From positions 1-5,646 of the forward strand of contig DAOWGG010000005.1 of assembly GCA_030637565.1 (NCBI GenBank): 5,646 nucleotides of DNA, given 5' to 3'. Made by a program: the position numbers and the translations under genes. The notes beneath the pieces were generated by a model. The model was not told where the DNA came from. It was given only the letters and a program-made list of their open reading frames with translations, and made no database searches. Below are positions 1 to 5,646 of this stretch, piece after piece; within the stretch, counting starts at the first letter, position 1; the number at the start of each line of letters is the position of its first letter. Source of the DNA: Candidatus Peregrinibacteria bacterium (GTDB taxonomy: Bacteria > Patescibacteriota > Gracilibacteria > UM-FILTER-43-11).

Positions 1-2170
1 TACGGGAGCACAGGATCGATTGGTTAAAAGTATCAATGTTCTCTCTCGTTTGCCGATTGCTAACTTCACTTTTGATATTCCCGAACAGAATCATCCTAAT
101 CGTGTCGAATTCAGAGCGATTGATAGTTATGATCCTGATGAGGGGGATAGTATTACTTATTCTTGGGATTTTGATGGAGATGGAGATTTTGAAATTGTGG
201 ATAGTAATGAAGCGCTTGTAACGTATGAATATAATAAGGTAGGAGAATATCGTACAAAGCTTCAGATTGAAGATGCTTTTGGAAAACGAGATCAGATTGA
301 AAAGAAAGTATCAATTCAATCGGTTTTATCGGCTGATATTGCTTCTGAGGTTCGTGCCACTCGTGTGGGTGAGTCGATTAACCTCTCTATTGATAGCCCC
401 AATGCAGTGGCTTATTTGTGGGAATTTGGAGATGGGGAAACGATGAGTACAGAAGAGATTGATACTTCTCACACCTATAGTGAAACGGGTAAATTCACCG
501 TAAAATTAAATTTCTTTGATAAAGACGATAATGATAACTTTGATACTCGCCGTATCTTGGTTGGCGCTGGAGATGAGCCTATGGCAGTGATCAATTATAT
601 GGTAGGTGGTCGTCAGCCTCGTGTTGTTGAAAACCTTTGCGGAGAAGATCAAGAAGGAGCAGTGGTGACTCGAGCGGATTTGATTCGCTTTGATGCTAAG
701 GGTTCGATCAATACCGATGGATCTTCCCGACTTCTTTCTTATGATTGGAAATTCCCTGGAGGTGAGAAAAATAGCAGCAAAGAAAGTACTTACAAGTTTG
801 ATGAAATCAATCGTGAAGGAGAATGTTTCTCTGTCAGCTTAGTGGTTCGTGATCAGTTGACTGGTAAGCTTAGCAAAGCGGATGAGGTTTATTTTAAATC
901 TATCAATGAGCTTCCTCAAATCACTGACTTTATCATCACACCTCCAGATGCTGATGATTTGGTGACACCAGCCAAGGTGAAACTTAAAGTTGTGAATGCA
1001 AAAGATAAAGATGGAACGATTAAAAAATATCGATGGTGGTACTACCGTGAAGGCTTTGAGGATGAAAAACTTGGAGTTCATAGTACGGCGGTTCCTGAAA
1101 CCGATATAACCATCACCTCTTTTGGTGAGGCGGATATTTCAAACCGATATTTCTTTGTGGTTGAAATCACCGATAACGATAATGGGTTTTACGATAGCGT
1201 TGAGCGATTTGGTGAAGTGAGCTATTTGGATGTTAAAAATGGTCCGAATCTTTCTCCTGTGGTTGAATTCAATATGGATAAAACCACTATTAGTGTAGGG
1301 GATTCAATTACTTTTATCTCTCGTTCTTATGACCCGCAAGGAGAAGATCTTCCTCGTGATGCTTTCCGATGGGATTTTGATGACGATGGAGAGTTTGACG
1401 ATACTAGTTCTGGTGCTCAGGTGAATCGTCAATTCAATACACCAGGTGAATATGAAGTTCGTTTGAAAGTGGTTCATCGTGGTCTTTCGTCTAGCGTTAC
1501 TAAATCTGTCTTTGTCGAAGCAACCAATGCGCTTCCTCAGGCTGCCTTTACTTATTTAGTGGAAGGAAACAGCGTACGTTTTGATGGCGGACATTCCCGA
1601 TTTGATCCAGACTTGGACGATACCACTCTTCGTTTTGAATGGGATTTTGATATCAACGAAGATGCGAATGGGAATGGTGTTAAAGATGATGATATTCAGT
1701 CGACTGAAATGACTCCAGAATATACTTATCCTGAAAAGGGGGTTTATAAGGTTCGCCTTAAAACAAAAGATATGGTTGGAATGGAGGGGATTGTTGTCCG
1801 TGATGTTGACTTGAGCTTAACTGAGGCAGAGCGTCAAAAAAATGCTTATCAATCACTTCAGGTTAGCGCTCCAAAACATGCTTTAACCACTCTAGATATC
1901 GAAGTGGTTCCTGCCAAACTTGAAAAAGGAGGCAGTGCTGATGTGAATGTTCGTGTTTTGAATGCCGATGGAACTCCTTATGTAGGACAAGTCTTCTTTG
2001 AGCTCCTTGAGGGAAGCGGTGATTTTACTCCCAATCCTGTCATTGCAGAGGATTCGAAGGCAGCCTCTATTTTTAGTGCTCCCGATAGCGGTAAGGTTCG
2101 CATTCGTGTTCGAGCGACCGATACGCTTTATGGTGAGCTGACTGAAGAAGCAAATTTAACTGTTAAATAA
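1..2170 (+). CDS. Multi-PKD-domain extracellular protein, 3' part (5' end outside window)
   Basis: The frame is open from base 2 (first residues TGAQDRLVKSINV, which look like the last strand of a preceding PKD domain), so the gene begins upstream. The TTG at position 20 is not a credible start. About 722 residues are visible. Numbering from that TTG, PKD-type modules have their core tryptophan at W49 (WDFDGDGDF), W134 (WEFGDGE), W243 (WKFPGGE), W339 (divergent, RWWYY), W451 (WDFDDDGEFDD) and W541 (WDFDINEDANGNG). Several modules open with a repeated linker of the type LPxAxFT and close with a G-x-Y-x-V-x-L strand. Residues about 614-716 form a Big/invasin-like Ig domain (NADGTPYVGQVFFEL). 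No transmembrane segment or sorting motif is visible, so any signal peptide or anchor must be upstream. PKD domains are known in surface adhesion and protein- or glycan-binding roles. The specific ligand here is unknown. Acidic DxDxDG-like loops suggest calcium binding (inference). It is probably co-transcribed with the gene 35 bp downstream. Confidence 0.9.
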   Translation, partial: TGAQDRLVKSINVLSRLPIANFTFDIPEQNHPNRVEFRAIDSYDPDEGDSITYSWDFDGDGDFEIVDSNEALVTYEYNKVGEYRTKLQIEDAFGKRDQIEKKVSIQSVLSADIASEVRATRVGESINLSIDSPNAVAYLWEFGDGETMSTEEIDTSHTYSETGKFTVKLNFFDKDDNDNFDTRRILVGAGDEPMAVINYMVGGRQPRVVENLCGEDQEGAVVTRADLIRFDAKGSINTDGSSRLLSYDWKFPGGEKNSSKESTYKFDEINREGECFSVSLVVRDQLTGKLSKADEVYFKSINELPQITDFIITPPDADDLVTPAKVKLKVVNAKDKDGTIKKYRWWYYREGFEDEKLGVHSTAVPETDITITSFGEADISNRYFFVVEITDNDNGFYDSVERFGEVSYLDVKNGPNLSPVVEFNMDKTTISVGDSITFISRSYDPQGEDLPRDAFRWDFDDDGEFDDTSSGAQVNRQFNTPGEYEVRLKVVHRGLSSSVTKSVFVEATNALPQAAFTYLVEGNSVRFDGGHSRFDPDLDDTTLRFEWDFDINEDANGNGVKDDDIQSTEMTPEYTYPEKGVYKVRLKTKDMVGMEGIVVRDVDLSLTEAERQKNAYQSLQVSAPKHALTTLDIEVVPAKLEKGGSADVNVRVLNADGTPYVGQVFFELLEGSGDFTPNPVIAEDSKAASIFSAPDSGKVRIRVRATDTLYGELTEEANLTVK

Positions 2171-2177
2171 ACTTATA

Positions 2178-2197
2178 ACGTTGTGACGTCATAGCGT
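2178..2197. promoter_or_regulatory. 20-bp imperfect dyad in the gap between the two PKD genes
   Basis: The 35-bp gap contains an inverted repeat centred on the perfect 8-bp palindrome TGACGTCA (2184-2191). Of ten base pairs over 2178-2197, eight match and the other two are G-T, so the RNA could also form an 8-bp stem with an ACGT loop. It ends 8 bases before the ATG of the next gene. There is no T tract, so it is not a classical terminator. It could be an operator or a translational control hairpin. The function is inferred only from symmetry and position. Confidence 0.35.
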
Positions 2198-2205
2198 AAT
2201 AACAA

Positions 2206-4467
2206 ATGATCCAATTTCTTAAAAAATTATCGGCAGTGACCTTGATTACCCTGATTGTAGGGGTGTCATCTGTTATGGCGAGTGGGAAAATGGAAGTGAA
2301 AATTGGGAATCGAGTTGATTTTGTTGGTGAAAGTTCCAACCAAAGTGTGGATTATAAATGGGTGGTTAAAAAAGAAGATGAAATTTTAAAAACTCAAACT
2401 GGTCGTAACTTTAGTTTTCAATTTCCTTTACAGGGAGAGTATAGCGTTAATTTAACGGCTACATTTGGCTCAAAAGTAGAAAGTACTACGATTCATGTTT
2501 TGGTTGGGGAGCGATATCCACGCCCTTATTCCGATGAATTGCCTGCTGATGAAGTAACGGGTGGACTGCCTCTTAAAATAAATCTTGAAACTTTACCGAT
2601 GAGAGATGGCGAAGGACAAATTCGTCTTTTGGGTGATGGAAAGGCTAGCTTCCTTTTGGAACAGTCTATTGGAAATATTTTAGAGTATCGTATTGATCGT
2701 AATATTTTTGAAGATAGTGATGGAAATGGAGTTGCGAATGATGACATTGATAATGCCGATGATGATTCTTATTTAACTGGACGCTCTTGGCAAACCGCTT
2801 ATGAAGTGGGTGAATCTGATAAGATTGTTGCTGAAATCACCTTGGTAGACCAGGGTGGAAGGAAGGTGAAAGAGCAGGTTCAAATTGTTTTTGACGAAAT
2901 GGATGAAAGTGGAACCCTTTCAGCTATATTGGAATCTTCTCCTTCATCTGATTCTGAAGACAAGATGATTCATCTTTATCATGATCCTCACACGGTTTCT
3001 TTCTACTCTCGTTATAGCACGGGCAAGGTTCTTGAATATCGTATTGATCGTAATATTTTTGAAGATAGTGACGGAGATGGAAACCCAGAAAATGACATTG
3101 ATAATATCGATGATATTTCTTTTAAAACCGGTGATGTTTGGAATACTAATTATAATAAAACCGATGAACAAATTATCGCTCAGTTGATCATTGTTGGTGA
3201 AGGTGGCAAGGGAAGCCGTGTTCAGAAGGGGGTTGTATTTGGCGAAAAGCCAGTGCCTCCTGCTCCAACTCTTGATGAGGTTGCTGAGACTGGAATCCGT
3301 TTAACTTCCGATAAAGATTTTATTGTTGTAGGAGACCCCATTACTTTTACCGTTAAAGGGCTTCAACTTGGTTTGGAGGAATATACTTTTGGATGGGATT
3401 TTGATGGTGATGGAGAAGTTGATAAAAGTATTGAAGGAATGGATTTTGTTGAACATATTTATGATCTTCCCGGTGTATTTGAAGTAAAAGTTATTATTAC
3501 TGATCAAGAGGGGAATAGCGCCGATCGAATTTTAGAAATTGTTTCTAAAGACACTGTTTTAACAAAGTCTAATTTCACTTTTGAAGTGAGTGGTAATACT
3601 GTTCACTTCACCAACCTTTCAACGGCTAACTCTAGCCTTGCTAACAAGTCACTTGATTATCAATGGAGCTTTGGTGATACGGATCCACAAGGATTTGAAG
3701 ATCAACGTAGTCAGATTAACACTGAAAATCCTACCTATATTTATAAGAATGCTGGGAAATACATTGTTACCCTAACGATTACTGACGCCGATGATGTGAT
3801 TGATGTGATATCCTCTGATATTGAAATTGATACGGGTGTTATTTTGACACCAGAGGATAATGTATTTACAGATGATTCTTCTGCTGAAAAGAAGGGTGGC
3901 TCTTTGTTTGTAAAATTACTAAAGATTCTTCTTTATTTAATTTTGATTGTTGTTCTTTTGATTGTTTTGGTTGTTGGAGGCTTTCTTGCCTTCTTGAAGG
4001 TGCAGCATCCAGATTTAACCTTTGAAGAATTGATTGATGAGTTTAAGGCTAAAATTTTAACCATGATTGGGGTTCATGAAGCTGTTTCTCCATCGACACC
4101 TTCTAGTGATCCAATGACTCCAATTGATCCGATTCCGCTTGACGATCATTCTTCTGAAGAGTCTTCTTCGGAACCAAAGGTTCAGCCCGAAGAAACCCCT
4201 CCATCGACTGAAGAATCTGGTCCTACTCCTTCTTGGATGAAGGATGATAATGTTATTGAAGGTGAAACTGTTGATGAGCCTTCATCTGAAGCTTCTGTTG
4301 AGCCTGTTGCTGATGAAGCGCCAATTCCAACTGATGAAGCACCATCTACTGAATCTAAACCTCAGGATGATAATCAGACACCGCCACCTACTAGTGGTCC
4401 AACCCCTGAAACCGATGCACCGGCATCTGAAAAAGGACCGACACCGGATTGGCTTAAAAATGTTTAA
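2206..4467 (+). CDS. PKD/Ig-domain type I membrane protein with duplicated acidic-loop module and cytoplasmic Pro/Ser/Glu-rich tail
   Basis: This 753-residue protein starts at the first possible codon: an in-frame TAA lies at 2200-2202, and the ATG gives a clean signal peptide (MIQFLKK, hydrophobic 8-23, likely cleavage after VMA at 25). Then come an Ig/PKD-like domain at about 28-100; two related modules at 119-229 and 236-345, each with the string LEYRIDRNIFEDSDG and a following acidic loop; a canonical PKD at about 365-447 (WDFDGDGEVD at 397); and a PKD at about 455-545 (WSFGD at 487). A single strongly hydrophobic helix lies at about 574-597. The remaining 156 residues should be cytoplasmic: a short amphipathic-looking stretch (about 599-625), then a disordered acidic Pro/Ser/Thr tail with GPTPSWMK at 672-679 and GPTPDWLK at 744-751, two residues before the C-terminus. 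No Shine-Dalgarno motif precedes it. The architecture suggests a surface receptor or scaffold linking an external PKD stalk to an internal partner. No enzymatic motif is seen and no named family was recognised. Confidence 0.92.
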   Translation: MIQFLKKLSAVTLITLIVGVSSVMASGKMEVKIGNRVDFVGESSNQSVDYKWVVKKEDEILKTQTGRNFSFQFPLQGEYSVNLTATFGSKVESTTIHVLVGERYPRPYSDELPADEVTGGLPLKINLETLPMRDGEGQIRLLGDGKASFLLEQSIGNILEYRIDRNIFEDSDGNGVANDDIDNADDDSYLTGRSWQTAYEVGESDKIVAEITLVDQGGRKVKEQVQIVFDEMDESGTLSAILESSPSSDSEDKMIHLYHDPHTVSFYSRYSTGKVLEYRIDRNIFEDSDGDGNPENDIDNIDDISFKTGDVWNTNYNKTDEQIIAQLIIVGEGGKGSRVQKGVVFGEKPVPPAPTLDEVAETGIRLTSDKDFIVVGDPITFTVKGLQLGLEEYTFGWDFDGDGEVDKSIEGMDFVEHIYDLPGVFEVKVIITDQEGNSADRILEIVSKDTVLTKSNFTFEVSGNTVHFTNLSTANSSLANKSLDYQWSFGDTDPQGFEDQRSQINTENPTYIYKNAGKYIVTLTITDADDVIDVISSDIEIDTGVILTPEDNVFTDDSSAEKKGGSLFVKLLKILLYLILIVVLLIVLVVGGFLAFLKVQHPDLTFEELIDEFKAKILTMIGVHEAVSPSTPSSDPMTPIDPIPLDDHSSEESSSEPKVQPEETPPSTEESGPTPSWMKDDNVIEGETVDEPSSEASVEPVADEAPIPTDEAPSTESKPQDDNQTPPPTSGPTPETDAPASEKGPTPDWLKNV
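2560..3240 (+). repeat. Tandem in-gene duplication of a ~117-residue PKD-like module
   Basis: Copy 1 spans 2560-2892 (residues 119-229) and copy 2 spans 2911-3240 (residues 236-345). The cores align at an offset of exactly 351 bp (117 codons). Bases 2686-2720 and 3037-3071 are identical over 35 bp, and the similarity continues through the acidic loop (DSDGNGVANDDIDN against DSDGDGNPENDIDN). The flanks are much more diverged, although the starts (IRLLGDG against IHLYHDP) and ends (QVQIVF against QKGVVF) still align. The position of the YRID string corresponds to the WDFD strand of ordinary PKD domains, so these look like variant PKD domains with a calcium-loop-like insert. Confidence 0.85.
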
Positions 4468-4546
4468 CCTTCGCGAAAACCGCTTCGGTTTATTCTCACT
4501 TTTGGTCGAAGGAGACATGGACTTTCCCACGTAAGGTTATTTTTTT
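4465..4546 (+). terminator. Possible branched terminator at the convergent gene end
   Basis: TAACCTT (4465-4471, starting at the stop codon of the PKD membrane protein) is perfectly complementary to AAGGTTA (4533-4539), which is followed directly by seven T residues (4540-4546). Between them lies a further hairpin (4477-4491). The long loop makes this weaker than a classical terminator, but position and T tract fit transcription ending between two convergent genes. The T tract reaches into the last codon of the opposite-strand gene. Confidence 0.4.
4477..4491. terminator. Small A/T-flanked hairpin in the convergent gap
   Basis: AAACCG (4477-4482) and CGGTTT (4486-4491) form a perfect 6-bp stem with a CTT loop. 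An A run leads in and T-rich sequence follows, the usual look of a short bidirectional terminator. The downstream T run is interrupted, so efficiency would be low. It lies 10 bp after the stop codon of the plus-strand gene. Confidence 0.4.
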
Positions 4547-5372
4547 ATATTGGGTGTTTGGTGGGGATGTGGTTTTTGTATGTGGAAAGGGTTTTGATTC
4601 CTGCTTCTTTGGCGATTTGCAGGGCTTTGTCTAAGTCTTGGCCATATTCATCGGCTTTATGCCCATCGGAACCGAGGGTGTAGTGCTCAATGCCTATTTC
4701 GACACACCACTTTAGAATCTCTGGGTGTGGGTATAGTTCACGACAACGTTTGCGAAGCGAGGCAGTGTTGAGTTCAATGCCGATTTCTTTTTCCTTCATT
4801 GTTTTTAGAATTTTCAGAATGATGGGTTTGAATTTTTCTGGTTTGAATGGGCCGTAGACTTCTACTGCCATTTTTTTGAGAATATCGAAGTGAGCGACGG
4901 CATCGAAGTGTCCCCATTCCACTAGCCTTAATAGCTCTTCAAAATATTGACCATAAGCTTCTTCTTCTGTTTTTCCTTTGCAGAAGTCAAGAGCGTGATG
5001 GGGTCCTGAGATATTAATTCCGTCTAAGTTGTGAATCGAACCGAGAACAAAGTCGAAGGGGAGTGATTCCAAAAGTTTTTTGGAATCATCCATCGCTTGT
5101 TCTTCATACTGAATTTCAGCCCCAAATCCAATTTGCATGGTGGGGAACTTCTGACGTAAATCTGTGATTTCTTTGAGTGTATTTTGGAATCGTTCAATGG
5201 CTTTTTCGTAATTCAGACTTCCTGGAATTCCTTTCTCTTTTTCAAACCATTCTCCATGATTAGTAATGCAGATATGATGAATTCCTGCTTTCTCCTCTTC
5301 TTCAATCAGCGCCTCAGTATTGGCTTCACTATCGGGGGAAAAATGATTGTGAAGATGGTAGTCGATTAGCAC
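4545..5372 (-). CDS. PHP-superfamily metallo-phosphoesterase, histidinol-phosphatase (HisK/HisJ-type)-like
   Basis: The protein has 275 residues, the usual length for PHP-type histidinol phosphatases, which remove phosphate from L-histidinol phosphate in the penultimate step of histidine synthesis. The start is GTG at 5372-5370. An in-frame stop 15 bases further upstream excludes other usable starts, and the resulting N-terminus (LIDYHLHNHFSPD) matches the family start. All expected metal-site positions are present: H6 and H8 (HxH), D14, H39 (TNHG), E86 (GAE), H114 (GSIH), H161 (AHFD), D236 and H238 (GSDGH). This fits a trinuclear metal centre in a TIM-like barrel. No other his gene is in the window, and PHP enzymes also include phosphoesterases with other substrates, so the exact substrate is not settled. 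It is cytoplasmic, with no signal peptide. It is convergent with the PKD operon and divergent from the next gene, and so probably an independent unit. No Shine-Dalgarno motif precedes it. Confidence 0.88.
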   Translation of the reverse strand: MLIDYHLHNHFSPDSEANTEALIEEEEKAGIHHICITNHGEWFEKEKGIPGSLNYEKAIERFQNTLKEITDLRQKFPTMQIGFGAEIQYEEQAMDDSKKLLESLPFDFVLGSIHNLDGINISGPHHALDFCKGKTEEEAYGQYFEELLRLVEWGHFDAVAHFDILKKMAVEVYGPFKPEKFKPIILKILKTMKEKEIGIELNTASLRKRCRELYPHPEILKWCVEIGIEHYTLGSDGHKADEYGQDLDKALQIAKEAGIKTLSTYKNHIPTKHPI

Positions 5373-5374
5373 AA

Positions 5375-5440
5375 GGATTAGGGATTAGAAATTAAGAATT
5401 GTGTAATTGAATCATAAATCAAAAATTATAAATCACAAAT
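5375..5440. repeat. AT-rich short imperfect repeats in the divergent gap
   Basis: GGATTAG occurs twice in direct tandem (5375-5388), followed by degenerate ATTAAG/AATTG units. Two 14-bp units, 5407-5420 and 5421-5434, agree at 10 of 14 positions and share ATAAATC. The stretch is almost free of G and C after 5390. It lies entirely between divergent start codons, so it doubles as the 5' leader and promoter region of the minus-strand PHP gene. Confidence 0.5.
5411..5438 (-). promoter_or_regulatory. Candidate promoter for the PHP phosphoesterase gene
   Basis: Read on the minus strand, TTGTGA (5438-5433), a 16-bp spacer and TATGAT (5416-5411) give a sigma70-like pair. A perfect TATAAT also lies at 5430-5425 but lacks a recognisable -35 box. 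Either would leave a leader of roughly 30-50 bases before the GTG. AT-rich sequence yields such matches by chance, so support is weak. Confidence 0.3.
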
Positions 5441-5453
5441 AGCTTGATATTTC

Positions 5454-5482
5454 TTTACTTACAGAGAGTTTTTTTGTAAAAT
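5454..5482 (+). promoter_or_regulatory. Candidate promoter for the acidic-protein gene at the right edge
   Basis: TTTACT (5454-5459), a 17-bp spacer and TAAAAT (5477-5482) resemble a sigma70-type promoter, with predicted initiation near 5489. That leaves a leader of only about 22 bases, A-rich and without a Shine-Dalgarno motif. The assignment rests on motif match and position only. Confidence 0.35.
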
Positions 5483-5510
5483 GTTTGTAACTCAATAAAT
5501 AAAAACAAAC

Positions 5511-5646
5511 ATGGCGGACGAAAACCAAAATAACCCTCTTGATGAGAATGAAGTTCCTGCTGAGCAGAAGCCTCTTTCACCTGAGGCGGAAAACGTAGCT
5601 GCTAATCATCCGAGTTCCGAGGCGGTTACCCCACCTGATTTAGACA
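5511..5646 (+). CDS. Acidic, proline-rich protein of unknown function, N-terminal part (3' end outside window)
   Basis: ATG at 5511 opens a frame that runs off the window after 45 residues (begins MADENQNNPLDENEVPAEQK). An in-frame TAA at 5496-5498 leaves this as the only usual start codon. The visible part has 11 Asp/Glu, 7 Pro, only one Lys and no Arg or aromatic residue, so it should be disordered. There is no signal peptide, so the N-terminus is probably cytoplasmic. Its composition resembles the cytoplasmic tail of the upstream PKD membrane protein, but no shared motif such as GPTPxW is seen in the visible part. The gene is divergent from the PHP gene and has a candidate promoter just upstream. 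Codon choice and lack of overlap with other genes support it as real. The folded part, if any, lies beyond the window. Confidence 0.7.
   Translation, partial: MADENQNNPLDENEVPAEQKPLSPEAENVAANHPSSEAVTPPDLD

Noticed and set aside
20..22. TTG as the start codon of the first gene.
   Set aside because: The frame is open to the window edge and the residues before the TTG continue a PKD-like strand, so the gene starts upstream.
2174..2179. TATAAC as the -10 box of a separate promoter for the second PKD gene.
   Set aside because: No acceptable -35 box lies 16-18 bp upstream, and the short gap favours co-transcription.
2944..3187. Overlapping frames on both strands within the duplicated module.
   Set aside because: They are shadows of a strongly coding frame, rich in Ile and Arg, with no domain features or start signals.
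4483..4488. A CTTCGG string that could make a stable UUCG tetraloop.
   Set aside because: Closing that loop leaves only a G-T pair and then mismatches; the AAACCG/CGGTTT stem with a CTT loop is clearly better.
4460..4534. A 24-codon plus-strand frame (ATG at 4460, beginning MFNLRENRFG) across the convergent gap.
   Set aside because: It overlaps the end of the PKD gene, lies in a hairpin-rich gap and has no ribosome site; a terminator-like region explains the sequence better. I cannot exclude a small peptide.
5480..5487. AATGTTTG as a Bacteroidota-type -7 promoter element (TAnnTTTG).
   Set aside because: The first base is wrong and no TTTG-type -33 element lies about 20 bp upstream.

Overview
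The window carries four genes of a bacterial chromosome with low to moderate GC content, standard genetic code (tryptophan is TGG and no TGA is read through) and no Shine-Dalgarno motif before any visible start codon. Two large extracellular proteins built from PKD/Ig-like beta-sandwich domains dominate it. This style, together with a membrane-anchored protein with a long Pro/Ser/Glu-rich tail and short AT-rich intergenic gaps, suggests an uncultivated small-genome bacterium such as a Patescibacteria/CPR or Peregrinibacteria/Gracilibacteria-type lineage. That placement is an inference from style, not from a marker gene. Bacteroidota, also rich in PKD proteins and poor in Shine-Dalgarno motifs, is the main alternative, but no type IX C-terminal sorting domain is visible.

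Layout: (1) 1-2170, plus strand: the 3' part of a multi-PKD protein that enters the window open, with six PKD-type modules and a C-terminal Big/invasin-like Ig domain. (2) A 35-bp gap with a 20-bp dyad. (3) 2206-4467, plus strand: a 753-residue type I membrane protein with a signal peptide, an Ig/PKD-like domain, two copies of a roughly 117-residue module with a calcium-loop-like insert, two PKD domains, one transmembrane helix and a cytoplasmic disordered tail that carries a GPTPxWxK motif twice. (4) A 77-bp convergent gap with hairpins and a T tract. (5) 4545-5372, minus strand: a PHP-superfamily histidinol-phosphatase-like metallo-phosphoesterase. (6) A 138-bp divergent, AT-rich and repetitive gap with candidate promoters in both directions. 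(7) 5511 to the end, plus strand: the first 45 residues of an acidic, proline-rich protein of unknown function.

The two PKD genes are adjacent, co-directional and share an unusual acidic loop insert, so they probably form one transcription unit and may make one cell-surface assembly: the second protein would be the membrane anchor with a cytoplasmic docking tail, the first a secreted or differently anchored partner. The PHP enzyme is oppositely oriented and probably an unrelated metabolic gene. No mobile element, CRISPR array, tRNA or rRNA was seen.
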